Assembly: GCA_039934035.1 (NCBI GenBank)
Contig: JBDTMZ010000096.1
Coordinates: 62,001-126,000 of the forward strand
Reading direction: 5' to 3'
DNA length: 64,000 nt
Source of the DNA: Solibacter sp039934035
GTDB lineage: Bacteria; Acidobacteriota; Terriglobia; Bryobacterales; Bryobacteraceae
The position numbers and the translations under genes are program-made. This document shows positions 17,122 to 25,581 of the stretch, piece by piece (position 1 is the stretch's first letter; each line of letters starts with the position of its first letter). The notes under the pieces are model-generated. The model made no database searches. It was given only the letters and a program-made list of their open reading frames with translations, and had not been told where the DNA came from.

Positions 17122-17894
17122 TGGCGCGCGAATCCAAAAAGGCGCCGGCCCGCGGCGGCATCAACTGGCGGCTCACCTTCGCAATCCTGGTGTTCGGCGC
17201 GATCGGTGTGTCCACAGCGGTGGCAGGCTACAAGGTCAGCCTCTATGTGGCGAGCGACCCGCAATTCATCCTGTCTTCGGAACGCAAAGACTCGGTGACG
17301 ATCCTGGGGCTGACCTACGCCTCGCGCGCCAAGGTGCAGCGCATCTTCGCCGGCGATTTCGATCGCAGTATTTTCTCGGTTCCACTGGCCGAGCGCCGGC
17401 GCCGCCTGCTGGGCATAGACTGGGTGGAAGACGCCTCGGTGTCGCGCGTCTGGCCCGATCGCCTGGTGATTCGCATTCGTGAGCGCAAGCCGGTGGCGTT
17501 CGTCTCGTTTCGCAGCGGACCGCTGTTGATCGATTCGCAGGGTGTTCTGCTGGAACAACCGGTGCAAGCGCAGTTCTCCTTCCCTGTGCTTTCGGGCGTG
17601 CGTGAAGAACAGACTGAGTCCGACCGCCGCCGCCACGTCCGGGTCTTTCTGCGATTGCAGGAGGAACTGGGAGCGCTGGCCAAGGAAGTTTCCGAGGTGG
17701 ACGCGCGCGATCCGGAGAATATCCGCATCATCTCGCAGGTGGACCAACAGGTGGTCACACTCATGCTGGGCGATGGCAATTACGCCCAGCGTTTCCAAAA
17801 TTTCCTGTCGCACTACGGGGAGATTCGCAAAGGCTCGCCGGTGGCGAAAGTTTTTGACTTGCGGCTGGATGGCCGCATTACGGTGAAGGAATAG
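17118..17894 (+). CDS. ftsQ: Cell division protein FtsQ
   Basis: FtsQ is the single-pass divisome scaffold that recruits FtsL and FtsB. From the ATG at 17118, overlapping the murC stop in an ATGA, the protein has 258 residues; a second ATG follows immediately at 17121. The layout is a short basic cytoplasmic tail, one membrane helix at about 19-40, a POTRA domain at about 56-125 containing GIDWVEDASVSRVWPDRLVI, and the FtsQ beta domain with LLIDSQGVLLE. A GGGAGGGG run at 17106-17113 is a strong ribosome-binding site. Confidence 0.93.
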   Translation: MMARESKKAPARGGINWRLTFAILVFGAIGVSTAVAGYKVSLYVASDPQFILSSERKDSVTILGLTYASRAKVQRIFAGDFDRSIFSVPLAERRRRLLGIDWVEDASVSRVWPDRLVIRIRERKPVAFVSFRSGPLLIDSQGVLLEQPVQAQFSFPVLSGVREEQTESDRRRHVRVFLRLQEELGALAKEVSEVDARDPENIRIISQVDQQVVTLMLGDGNYAQRFQNFLSHYGEIRKGSPVAKVFDLRLDGRITVKE

Positions 17895-17917
17895 GGCGGT
17901 AAAGGAACAGCAAGGCC

Positions 17918-19117
17918 ATGGCAGCAAAACCGATTTACGCAGCAGGGTTGGACACCGGCAGCCGCGTCACGCGACTGGTGATCCTGGCACTGGAAAATGG
18001 CCGCATCCGCTATGCCGGCGCGAGCGAAGTGGAGTCCCAGGGATGGGCGAAGGGCCGGATCGTCGATCAACAGGCGGTGAGCGACACCATTACCGCGGCG
18101 CTGCGCGAAGCGAATTGCGCGGCGGCCAATGCGCTGCAGTCCGTGGTGGCCGGAATGGGTGGTCCGACGGTGCGCGGCGCGAACGGCCGCGGAGTGCTGG
18201 AACTGGGCTACGTTCAGGAAATCCAGCAGAGCGACGTGCGGCGCGTAACCGAGCGGGCGTCGCGCGTGCAGTTGATGGAAGACCGCATGGTGCTGCAACT
18301 GTTCCCGCAGGATTTTGTGGTGGACGGACATCCCGGGCATCGCGACCCGCGCAAGATGCTGGCGTCTTGCCTGGAAATCAACGTTCATCTTGTGACGGCT
18401 TCGGTGCAGGAGCACAACGCGATTGTCGGCGCGGTCAATGCGGCCCATCTCGCGGTGGAAGAAACCGTATACGAAGCGTTGGCTTCGTGCTACGCTGCAG
18501 TGCTGCCGGAGAACCGGCGCGAAGGCATCGCGGTAGTGGATATCGGCGCCGAATCCACCGAGTTGGTGGTGTATTATGGCGAGGCCATGCATCTGGCCTC
18601 GACGGTGCGGATCTGTGGCGATCACTTCACGCGCGATCTGGCACAGGGCTTGTGCCTGAGCTTCGAAGACGCGGAGTTGGTGAAGCTGGAATTCGGCAGC
18701 GCGCAAGTGAAGGATACGCCGGAGAGCGTTTTCGTCGAACTCCCCACGCCGGACGACCGGCAGCCGCGCGAGGTGCAGCGCCAACTGGTGAATCGCATTC
18801 TGAGCGCGCGCGCAGAGGAGTTGTTCCGTTTCGTGCGCGGCGAGTTCGCCCGTGTGGGCATGGAGCGCTCGCTGATCGGCGGCGTCTACCTGACGGGGTC
18901 GGGCGCCAAGCTGCCGGGGTTGTGCGATGCCGCGGAAGAAGTGCTGGGTTGCCGCGTGCGATTTGGACTTACCGAGGGTATTCTGGATTGGCCGCTCGAA
19001 CTGAACGATCCGGCATGGTGTACCGCCGCCGGCCTCGCGATGTATTCGGCGAAACTCAAAGAGCATGCCGGGCTGCAAAAAGAGAACGCAACCTGGATCG
19101 GGAAAATGTTGAAGTAG
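17918..19117 (+). CDS. ftsA: Cell division protein FtsA
   Basis: FtsA is the actin-like ATPase that tethers FtsZ to the membrane and signals divisome activation. The 399-residue protein has the actin-fold phosphate loops AGLDTGSRVTRLV near the N-terminus and VVDIGAESTELVVY near residue 207, plus LTGSGAKLPGL in the adenosine motif. The last residues include a Trp-Ile-Gly-Lys-Met-Leu-Lys stretch that could form the amphipathic membrane-targeting helix. AAAGGA at 17901-17906 lies 11 bases before the ATG. ftsZ follows after 9 bp. Confidence 0.95.
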   Translation: MAAKPIYAAGLDTGSRVTRLVILALENGRIRYAGASEVESQGWAKGRIVDQQAVSDTITAALREANCAAANALQSVVAGMGGPTVRGANGRGVLELGYVQEIQQSDVRRVTERASRVQLMEDRMVLQLFPQDFVVDGHPGHRDPRKMLASCLEINVHLVTASVQEHNAIVGAVNAAHLAVEETVYEALASCYAAVLPENRREGIAVVDIGAESTELVVYYGEAMHLASTVRICGDHFTRDLAQGLCLSFEDAELVKLEFGSAQVKDTPESVFVELPTPDDRQPREVQRQLVNRILSARAEELFRFVRGEFARVGMERSLIGGVYLTGSGAKLPGLCDAAEEVLGCRVRFGLTEGILDWPLELNDPAWCTAAGLAMYSAKLKEHAGLQKENATWIGKMLK

Positions 19118-19126
19118 GAGGGTAGC

Positions 19127-20338
19127 ATGGGCATCATCGACGGCGATATGGACATGGACGATCTGAAATACGAGATGGAAGAAGAGGCGCGCACCGGCAC
19201 CCGCATCAAAGTGATCGGCGTCGGCGGCGGTGGCTGCAATGCCGTCGCTCGCATGGTGGCGGCAGGATTTGACGGCGTGGAATTCTACGCCATGAACACG
19301 GACATCCAGGCGCTCTCCGCCTGCATGGTACCCAATAAACTTCAGCTTGGCGCCAAGGTTACCAAGGGTCTGGGCGCCGGTTCGAATCCCGAAATCGGCC
19401 GTCAGGCAGCGCTCGAAAATACCGACGCCATCGTCGAGTTGTTGCAGGGCGCCGATATGGTCTTCGTCACCGCGGGACTGGGCGGAGGCACGGGCACCGG
19501 CGCGGTGCCGGTGATCGCTTCGCTGGCCAAGGAACTGGATGCCCTCACCGTTGCTGTAGTCACCAAGCCGTTCGGATTCGAAGGTCCGCGCCGTATGAAG
19601 ATGGCCGAGGAGGGGCTCGGGCGCCTCGCCGGCACGGTGGACACGGTGATCGCCATTCCGAACGACCGGCTTCTCAAACTGGTACCCAAGGGCACCAGCT
19701 TTTTCGAATCGTTCAAAGTGGCCGATGATCTGCTTCGCCAGGCGGTGCAGGGAATCAGCGACATCATCATCACGCCCGGCCTGATCAATCGCGACTTCTC
19801 CGACATCAAGGCCACCATGGTCGGCATGGGCTACGCAATGATGGGCACGGCCGAAGGCAAAGGCGACAACGCCGCGGTGGATGCGGCCCGGCAGGCCATC
19901 AGTTGCCCGCTGCTCGAGGACAGCCGCATTCAGGGCTCGCGCGGCATTCTGATCAATATTACAGGGTCGAGTTCGCTGGGCCTGCACGAGGTCAACGAAG
20001 CGTGCACGATCATCCGCGAAGCCGCCGGCTGCGATGAGGTGCAGATCAACTTCGGCGTGATTTTCAATGAAGAACTCGGCGACAGGGTAAAGATTACGGT
20101 GATTGCGACCGGCTTCCAGCCGGAAAACTCGCCGGTCCCCGAACGCCGCGGCTCCGTCACGCCCGTAATCAAGGTGACGCAGCATCGCGCGCCGGAGCCG
20201 GTGGAAATTCCGTACGCCGCCGCGCCGCCCGCCCCCGCCGAACCGCCACCCGCGCCGACTGCCGATCCGGAACCCGTGCTGGATCTCGACGATCTGGATA
20301 CACCGGCCTACCTGCGCCAGGGACGCCTGCTGAATTAG
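19127..20338 (+). CDS. ftsZ: Cell division GTPase FtsZ
   Basis: FtsZ is the tubulin homologue that polymerises into the division ring. The 403-residue protein has IKVIGVGGGGCNAV at residues 26-39, the tubulin signature GGGTGTG at 119-125, and NTDIQAL and NEACTIIREAAG regions. A Pro/Ala-rich linker leads to a conserved C-terminal peptide, DLDTPAYLRQGR, which binds FtsA. An N-terminal extension of about 24 acidic residues precedes the GTPase domain. GGAGGG at 19117-19122 provides a strong ribosome-binding site overlapping the ftsA stop. It ends the dcw cluster and abuts murI on the other strand. Confidence 0.98.
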   Translation: MGIIDGDMDMDDLKYEMEEEARTGTRIKVIGVGGGGCNAVARMVAAGFDGVEFYAMNTDIQALSACMVPNKLQLGAKVTKGLGAGSNPEIGRQAALENTDAIVELLQGADMVFVTAGLGGGTGTGAVPVIASLAKELDALTVAVVTKPFGFEGPRRMKMAEEGLGRLAGTVDTVIAIPNDRLLKLVPKGTSFFESFKVADDLLRQAVQGISDIIITPGLINRDFSDIKATMVGMGYAMMGTAEGKGDNAAVDAARQAISCPLLEDSRIQGSRGILINITGSSSLGLHEVNEACTIIREAAGCDEVQINFGVIFNEELGDRVKITVIATGFQPENSPVPERRGSVTPVIKVTQHRAPEPVEIPYAAAPPAPAEPPPAPTADPEPVLDLDDLDTPAYLRQGRLLN

Positions 20339-21070
20339 TTATCGCAGCGCCGCGCGAACCGCACTGCGCTCGCGTTGGAAGTTGACCGCATCTCCGGTGG
20401 CGATCCGCTCGACGCGGCCGCTGCCGGAGGTCCGGCCCAAAGCTTCACTGACTTCCTCAGCGACGCCTTCCGCCCCATCCACCAGGCGCACGTCCTTGCC
20501 GGCCGCGCGCTGAATCGCTCTGCGCAACAAAGGAAAGTGCGTGCAGCCCAGAATTAAGGTATCGATCTCGGGACGGGCTACCAGGTAATTCTGCGCCAGC
20601 AGCACTGCCTCCGGCGAATTGGCTCGCCCTTCTTCGGCGACACGCACCAGCATAGGGCACGCGTGCGCCCACACCCGGTGGCCGAGCGCTTCCAGGCGCC
20701 GCTGATAGGCGCCGTTGCCGATGGTGGCCTGCGTGCCGATGACGCCGATGCTTCCTCCGCGCGTGGCACGTGTCGCGGCTTCCACGCCGGCGTCTATCAT
20801 TCCCCACACTGGAACGCGGCAGCGCCGGCGCAATTCAGGTAAAGCCGTGGCGGAGGCGGTGCTGCAGGCCACCACGATTGCGTGCGCGCCGCGCTCGCAA
20901 AGCTGGTCCGCGATGGCGCAGGCGTAACCGTTCACCACGCCCGCCGGCTTACATCCATAGGGGGCGTGCGCTGTATCGGCGATGTACAGGAAGTCACTTG
21001 CAGGCATGCGGCGGCGCAACGCACGCAGAACTGTGAGTCCGCCGACGCCGGAATCGAAGACGCCAATCAT
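20339..21070 (-). CDS. murI: Glutamate racemase MurI
   Basis: MurI interconverts L- and D-glutamate, supplying D-Glu for MurD. The ATG at 21070 gives 243 residues and places IGVFDSGVGGLTVL at the N-terminus as in the family; longer in-frame starts have no support. Both catalytic cysteines are present, in VACSTASAT and LGCTHFPLL. The usual asparagine after the first cysteine (CNT) is serine here (CST), a conservative change. Its stop codon directly abuts the ftsZ stop, so the two genes converge with zero spacing. The gene is divergent from purS. Confidence 0.94.
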   Translation of the reverse strand: MIGVFDSGVGGLTVLRALRRRMPASDFLYIADTAHAPYGCKPAGVVNGYACAIADQLCERGAHAIVVACSTASATALPELRRRCRVPVWGMIDAGVEAATRATRGGSIGVIGTQATIGNGAYQRRLEALGHRVWAHACPMLVRVAEEGRANSPEAVLLAQNYLVARPEIDTLILGCTHFPLLRRAIQRAAGKDVRLVDGAEGVAEEVSEALGRTSGSGRVERIATGDAVNFQRERSAVRAALR

Positions 21071-21097
21071 GCCGACTGTGTTGCACGCGGCCTGCCA

Positions 21098-21106
21098 TGC
21101 GATAAT
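21098..21106 (+). promoter_or_regulatory. Extended -10 promoter candidate for purS
   Basis: TGC followed by GATAAT (21101-21106) forms an extended -10 ten bases before the purS ATG. No good -35 lies at the right distance. Transcription from here would give a leader of only about four bases, and no ribosome-binding site is present. Confidence 0.35.
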
Positions 21107-21116
21107 TGGGGTTCCC

Positions 21117-21362
21117 ATGAGAGCTCGCGTATTCGTCACACCAAAAGCCACCGTACTCGACCCGCAGGGCCAGACCGTTCGAGTGGCGCTCAATGGCCTC
21201 GGGTTCGCTGCCATTGCGGAAGTGCGGCAGGGCAAGTTTTTCGAAATTGCGCTGGCCGAAGGCACCACGCTTCAGCAGGCGCAGGCGGATATCGAAACCG
21301 TCGCCCACGAAGTGCTGGCCAACCCGGTGATTGAAGAGTATCGCGTCGAAATCGTAGACTGA
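21117..21362 (+). CDS. purS: Phosphoribosylformylglycinamidine synthase subunit PurS
   Basis: PurS is the small subunit of the PurSQL amidotransferase that makes formylglycinamidine ribonucleotide in purine synthesis; it forms a dimer that channels ammonia from PurQ to PurL. The 81-residue protein starts at the ATG at 21117 with RARVFVTPKATVLDPQG and ends NPVIEEYRVEIVD, spanning the complete family. purQ and purL are not adjacent here, although the three are often linked. It is divergent from murI with 46 bp between the starts. Confidence 0.93.
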   Translation: MRARVFVTPKATVLDPQGQTVRVALNGLGFAAIAEVRQGKFFEIALAEGTTLQQAQADIETVAHEVLANPVIEEYRVEIVD

Positions 21363-21396
21363 TGTACAGTCAAGCACGGGCTTCCCTGTAGCAGCC

Positions 21397-21402
21397 TATA
21401 AT
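21397..21402 (+). promoter_or_regulatory. Consensus -10 element before glmS
   Basis: A perfect TATAAT (21397-21402) lies nine bases before the glmS ATG. A recognisable -35 is missing, and there is no ribosome-binding site between the element and the start. A transcript from here would be nearly leaderless. Confidence 0.4.
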
Positions 21403-21411
21403 GGAAAAATT

Positions 21412-23265
21412 ATGTGCGGCATTGTCGGCTACATTGGTACCCATCGCGCCGTCCCGATTATTCTCGAAGGCCTGAAACGCCTCGAGTACCGGGGCTATGA
21501 TTCAGCAGGCCTGGCAGTTCTCTGCGACGACGGACAGTTGAGGGTCCGTCGGGCGCAAGGCAAACTGCGGAATCTGGAAGAATCCATCCGCATGAACCCG
21601 ATCGACGGATCGTTCGGAATCGGTCATACGCGCTGGGCCACGCACGGGCGTCCCACGGAAGAAAATGCGCACCCGCACCGCGATTGCAGAGGCGACATCG
21701 TCGTCGTGCATAACGGCATCGTGGAAAACTACCTCTCGCTGAAGCAGCAACTGCAGCACGAGGGCCACGCCTTCAAGACCGAAACCGATACCGAGATCAT
21801 CGCTCACCTGGTGGAGAAGCACTTTGAAGGCAATCTGGAAGAAGCGGTGCGCGCCGCGGTGAAAGAACTCACCGGCGTGTTCGCGCTGGCCGTGATTTCC
21901 GCCTCCGACCCGCACAAGATTGTGGCGGCGCGCTCCGGACCGCCCGTGGTAATCGGCATCGGCAATAACGAGTACTTTGTTGCCAGCGACGTGCCGGCCA
22001 TTCTGTCGCATACCCAGGACATGTTCTTCCTGGCCGATGGCGACATGGCGATTCTCACGCCCGAAGGCGTGAAGCTCTGTGATTTCGACGGGCGCAGCGT
22101 GCAGCGCCAGGTCTCGCATATCCTGTGGAACCCGATCGAAGCGGAAAAGGGCGGCTATCAGCACTTCATGCTCAAGGAGATTTTTGAGCAGCCGCGCGCC
22201 GTTCGCGATACGACGCTAGGCCGTGTCGGACAGGAAAGCGGGCGCATTTTCCTGGACGAGATGGAAATCACTCCCGCCGAGTTCGCTTCCTTCAAACAGG
22301 TCAAGATCATCGCCTGCGGCACCAGTTGGCACGCAGGCCTGGCCGGCAAATTCATGGTGGAGAAACTGGCGCGCATCCCTTGCGAAGTGGATTACGGCAG
22401 CGAGTTCCGCTACCGCGACCCCATCATTGCGCCGGGCACGCTCACCATCGTGATTTCGCAATCGGGCGAGACGGCCGATACGCTGGCGGCGCAGCGCGAG
22501 GCCAAGGCCAAGGGCTCGCGCACGTTGGCGATCTGTAATGTGGTCGGCTCGATGATCACCCGTGAAGCGGCGGGCACCATCTACACTCACGCCGGACCGG
22601 AAATCGGCGTGGCCTCCACCAAGGCCTTCACTTGCCAGTTAACCGCGCTGTTCATTCTGGCGATGTACCTCGGGCAGGCCAACGGCTGCCTGCAGGAGGC
22701 GGAGTCGCGCGAACTGGTACAGGAACTGGTGCACCTTCCCGGCAAGCTGGAAACGGTGCTTTCGCAGGACAATCTGTACGACCTGCTGGGCCGTGACCTG
22801 CATCGCGTGACCGATTTCCTGTTCCTCGGCCGCGGAGTCCATTTCCCCATCGCGCTCGAGGGCGCACTCAAGCTGAAAGAGATTTCGTACATCCACGCCG
22901 AAGGCTATCCGGCGGGCGAGATGAAGCACGGCCCCAACGCGTTGATCGACGAGAAACTGCCGGTGGTAATTCTGGCGACGCACAACGCCTCCAATCCGGA
23001 GAGCTGCCTGCTCTACGACAAGACGGTCTCCAATATCCAGGAAGTGAAAGCGCGCGACGGCATCGTGATCGCGATTGTCACACAGGGCGACGATAAGGTC
23101 CGCAAGATGGCGGATCACGTGATCGAAATTCCGGAGACGAGCGAACTGCTCACGCCCATTCTGGCGATTGTGCCGCTGCAGTTGTTGGCGTACCACATCG
23201 CGGTGCGGCGCGGCTGCGACGTCGATCAGCCGCGCAATCTGGCCAAGAGCGTGACGGTCGAATAG
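21412..23265 (+). CDS. glmS: Glutamine:fructose-6-phosphate aminotransferase (isomerising) GlmS
   Basis: GlmS makes glucosamine-6-phosphate, the entry point to UDP-GlcNAc, peptidoglycan and lipid A. The 617-residue protein has the class II glutaminase domain starting with catalytic Cys2 (MCGIVGYIG), GHTRWATHG and the HNGIVENY motif. Two SIS sugar-isomerase domains follow, with ACGTSWHAGL, SQSGETADTL, and the C-terminal DQPRNLAKSVTVE. No glmS ribozyme can be expected in the short 49-base upstream gap. It fits functionally with the adjacent cell-wall cluster. Confidence 0.97.
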   Translation: MCGIVGYIGTHRAVPIILEGLKRLEYRGYDSAGLAVLCDDGQLRVRRAQGKLRNLEESIRMNPIDGSFGIGHTRWATHGRPTEENAHPHRDCRGDIVVVHNGIVENYLSLKQQLQHEGHAFKTETDTEIIAHLVEKHFEGNLEEAVRAAVKELTGVFALAVISASDPHKIVAARSGPPVVIGIGNNEYFVASDVPAILSHTQDMFFLADGDMAILTPEGVKLCDFDGRSVQRQVSHILWNPIEAEKGGYQHFMLKEIFEQPRAVRDTTLGRVGQESGRIFLDEMEITPAEFASFKQVKIIACGTSWHAGLAGKFMVEKLARIPCEVDYGSEFRYRDPIIAPGTLTIVISQSGETADTLAAQREAKAKGSRTLAICNVVGSMITREAAGTIYTHAGPEIGVASTKAFTCQLTALFILAMYLGQANGCLQEAESRELVQELVHLPGKLETVLSQDNLYDLLGRDLHRVTDFLFLGRGVHFPIALEGALKLKEISYIHAEGYPAGEMKHGPNALIDEKLPVVILATHNASNPESCLLYDKTVSNIQEVKARDGIVIAIVTQGDDKVRKMADHVIEIPETSELLTPILAIVPLQLLAYHIAVRRGCDVDQPRNLAKSVTVE

Positions 23266-23266
23266 T

Positions 23267-24265
23267 TCACTTCTTGCCGGGCAGAACGAAGACTGTGGTC
23301 CAGCTGGGCTTTGCGGAAGCGGGGGCTGTTGCGCTGGCGTCTGGCGCCTCCCCGCCGACAATCACGGGCGGACCGCTCTTTACCGGCGGCGCGCTTGGGG
23401 TTGTGGCTGAACTTGGGAAGTCGAACCCGCTTCGACTCGCGTTCGCCACCTGCGTGGCGATCATTTCCTTCATCTGGTCGGCGGGGATGGCGATGGAGAA
23501 TTTCACCGCGCCGTCCTTCACTTCAACGTTGAGCTTGGGGGCCTTCGCTCCGCCCGCGCCCATCAGTTCGCCCACCGACCCGATCGACGCGGCCATCTTC
23601 TCCGCATCCCGCGGTTCGCGCGAGTGCAGTTCGGCGGCGATTTCGAAGCCGTCGGTCATCCTCACGCCGAATTCGAAGCGGTCGAGCGAACTCCATTCCT
23701 TCCCGATGCCGGATGGCGTAAGCCCTTCCACTTGGTCGCCGAAGCCCCACAGGTCGAAGCGATCCCGCAGCGATTGTACGCGCGCGGCGATACGTTCCTC
23801 GAGCACGGCAGGCTGCCCGCGCCGGTCGATGGCAGCGCGCACCACTGCCCGGTTCCCCGCAATCGCGGTCTCGGCATCCAATAGCGCCAGGACCGACGTA
23901 TCTCCCTTGCCCAGCAGCGGCACGTCGCGATACAGCGCCGCGCCTGCCGCCATGCGCTCCACGTTGAAGCGGCCGCGCAGGATGACCAGTCCCTCGCCCG
24001 GTCGGTCGCCGGTGGGGGCCACAATGATCACTTCGTCGATGTCGCGTAGCGGATCGAAGCCTGTAAAGGCGACGAGTTTGGCCCAGTCCTCGACCAGTTG
24101 AGGTTTGCCTCGCGCCGCGGCCTTGAACAGCGGAGCGTCGGCAATTCCCTTCACCCGCGCGCCGAATACCGCTTTGGTGCCGGGAGGCGCAAGATTGAGA
24201 TCCAGATCGGCCGCGGAACCCATGCGGACCGCGGCGCAGGCAAGAAGCAGGCATTGTTTCTGCAT
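23267..24265 (-). CDS. Exported hypothetical protein
   Basis: This 332-residue protein begins at ATG 24265 with a likely signal peptide (MQKQCLLLACAAVRMGSAA). A longer TTG start at 24319 is possible but less likely. The mature part alternates charged helices and hydrophobic strands, with phrases such as FDPLRDIDEVIIVAP and MTDGFEIAAELHS that resemble acidobacterial proteins of unknown function. A Pro/Ser/Ala-rich tail ends in SWTTVFVLPGKK. No catalytic motif is visible. It converges with glmS, one base apart, leaving no room for a terminator between them. Confidence 0.7.
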   Translation of the reverse strand: MQKQCLLLACAAVRMGSAADLDLNLAPPGTKAVFGARVKGIADAPLFKAAARGKPQLVEDWAKLVAFTGFDPLRDIDEVIIVAPTGDRPGEGLVILRGRFNVERMAAGAALYRDVPLLGKGDTSVLALLDAETAIAGNRAVVRAAIDRRGQPAVLEERIAARVQSLRDRFDLWGFGDQVEGLTPSGIGKEWSSLDRFEFGVRMTDGFEIAAELHSREPRDAEKMAASIGSVGELMGAGGAKAPKLNVEVKDGAVKFSIAIPADQMKEMIATQVANASRSGFDFPSSATTPSAPPVKSGPPVIVGGEAPDASATAPASAKPSWTTVFVLPGKK

Positions 24266-24284
24266 AGATAAAGGCACAATCAGT

Positions 24285-24398
24285 ATGGCCCGCCGCACGG
24301 CGTTCGCCAATGTCCCCAAAAGTTATGAAGAGGCAGAGGGGAATTCTCCCTACCAGCACGCAAACCGCGCTATGCGTGTGAGTTCACGATTACCATAG
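24285..24398 (+). CDS. Possible 37-residue small protein upstream of the M50-like gene
   Basis: An ATG at 24285 opens a 37-codon frame ending at TAG (24396-24398), starting MARRTAFANVPKSYEEAEG. It is hydrophilic and reads in the direction of the following membrane-protein gene. There is no convincing ribosome-binding site, and its length could arise by chance, so this is tentative. Confidence 0.2.
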   Translation: MARRTAFANVPKSYEEAEGNSPYQHANRAMRVSSRLP

Positions 24399-24408
24399 GA
24401 CTATGGAG
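24393..24408 (+). promoter_or_regulatory. Hairpin overlapping the ribosome-binding site of the M50-like gene
   Basis: CCATAG (24393-24398) and CTATGG (24401-24406) form a perfect 6-bp stem. The right arm includes the first two bases of GGAG (24405-24408), the likely ribosome-binding site for the GTG start at 24414, so folding could mask translation initiation. The 2-base loop is too tight for full pairing. Confidence 0.3.
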
Positions 24409-24413
24409 TTTAA

Positions 24414-25124
24414 GTGAGTACGGAGTTTCTGATCGCGGGGCTCGTATGGTACGTGGTGTTTCTGCTGTCCACAACCTGTCACGAAGCGGCGCACGCCTGG
24501 GCCGCGAAACTCGGCGGCGACCTCACTGCGTTTCACGGCGGGCAGGTGTCGCTCGATCCCATTCCGCACATAATGCGCGAGCCATTCGGAATGGTGATCT
24601 TCCCCCTTCTGACCTACGTCACCGGAGGCTGGATGATGGGATGGGCCAGCGCGCCGTACGACCCCTACTGGTCGGACCGCTACCCCAAGCGCGCGGCCTG
24701 GATGTCGCTCGCCGGACCCGGTGCAAACTTCTCCCTGGCGATCCTGGCCGGAATTCTGATTCACGTCGGTATGTGGACCGGCCATTTCCGCTATCCGGAA
24801 GTGCCTGGTTTCATGCACGTGGTGGAACCCGTGAGTGCGGGCTTGGCCTCGGGCGCCTCCACCTTTCTTAGCCTGCTGTTCTCGCTCAATCTCCTGCTGG
24901 GTACTTTCAATCTCATTCCCGTTCCGCCGCTGGATGGTTACGGCGTGCTCGGGCTTTTGGTCTCCGAAGATCAGGCGCGCCGCATTCAGAATTTCGGCCG
25001 CTCGTTGGGCGCCTTCAGCATGATCGGCATGCTGGTCGCGTGGCAGGTCTTCGGCCCCATGTTCCAACCCGTCTTCGCCTTCGCCCTGCGCGCGTTGTAT
25101 CCCGGGCAAGTCTACGGGATCTGA
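24414..25124 (+). CDS. Site-2-protease-like (M50 family) membrane metallopeptidase
   Basis: This 236-residue integral membrane protein has the zinc motif H23-E-A-A-H27 in its first helix and NLIPVPPLDGYG with the third metal ligand Asp174 near the end, the pattern of compact M50/S2P peptidases without a PDZ domain. About six membrane helices are predicted by eye, and AGPGANFSLAIL is also typical of the family. The substrate is unknown; S2P enzymes often cleave membrane-bound regulators such as anti-sigma factors, but none is adjacent. The GTG start has GGAG six bases upstream. yjbQ follows 7 bp later. Confidence 0.85.
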   Translation: MSTEFLIAGLVWYVVFLLSTTCHEAAHAWAAKLGGDLTAFHGGQVSLDPIPHIMREPFGMVIFPLLTYVTGGWMMGWASAPYDPYWSDRYPKRAAWMSLAGPGANFSLAILAGILIHVGMWTGHFRYPEVPGFMHVVEPVSAGLASGASTFLSLLFSLNLLLGTFNLIPVPPLDGYGVLGLLVSEDQARRIQNFGRSLGAFSMIGMLVAWQVFGPMFQPVFAFALRALYPGQVYGI

Positions 25125-25131
25125 CTGCCGC

Positions 25132-25563
25132 ATGAAGATGACGTCGCACCGCCTGCAAGTCTCCACCCGCGGCAAGGGCCTTTACGAAATCACCGATCAG
25201 ATCGCCGCATGGGTTGAGAGTGCGCGGGTGCACAACGGTCTACTCACCGCGTTCGTCCAGCACACCTCGGCATCGCTGACCATTCAGGAAAACGCCGACC
25301 CCGATGTGGTGCACGATCTGAACACGTTCTTCAATCGCCTGGTGCCGGAAGACAATCGCCTCTACCGGCACACCTGCGAAGGGCCCGACGATATGCCGGC
25401 GCACATCCGCGCCGCGCTCACGCTGACGCAGCTTTCCATTCCGGTGGAACGCGGGCGCCTGGCGCTTGGCACCTGGCAGGGTGTATACCTCTTCGAGCAT
25501 CGCGCGGCGCCGCATCGCCGCAGTGTCCTGTTACATCTGATTGCGAAAGACCGCGAGGAGTAG
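25132..25563 (+). CDS. yjbQ: YjbQ family protein (UPF0047)
   Basis: The 143-residue protein spans the whole UPF0047/YjbQ family, with FVQHTSASLTIQENADPDV, the HTCEGPDDMPAHI histidine segment, and GTWQGVYLFEHR near the end. Family members show weak thiamine-phosphate synthase activity in vitro and rescue thiE mutants when overproduced, but the physiological role is unsettled. It lies 7 bp after the M50-like gene and probably shares its transcript. Confidence 0.92.
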   Translation: MKMTSHRLQVSTRGKGLYEITDQIAAWVESARVHNGLLTAFVQHTSASLTIQENADPDVVHDLNTFFNRLVPEDNRLYRHTCEGPDDMPAHIRAALTLTQLSIPVERGRLALGTWQGVYLFEHRAAPHRRSVLLHLIAKDREE

Positions 25564-25581
25564 GAGGGGGCGGCGGAGTAC

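Noticed and set aside
17813..20185. 790-codon bottom-strand open frame across ftsA and ftsZ
   Set aside because: It lies opposite two certain genes, is rich in His/Arg/Gln as expected for antisense of high-GC codons, and has no start context.
21363..21411. Possible glmS ribozyme upstream of glmS
   Set aside because: The gap is only 49 bases and holds a -10 element, too short for the ribozyme of about 150 bases.
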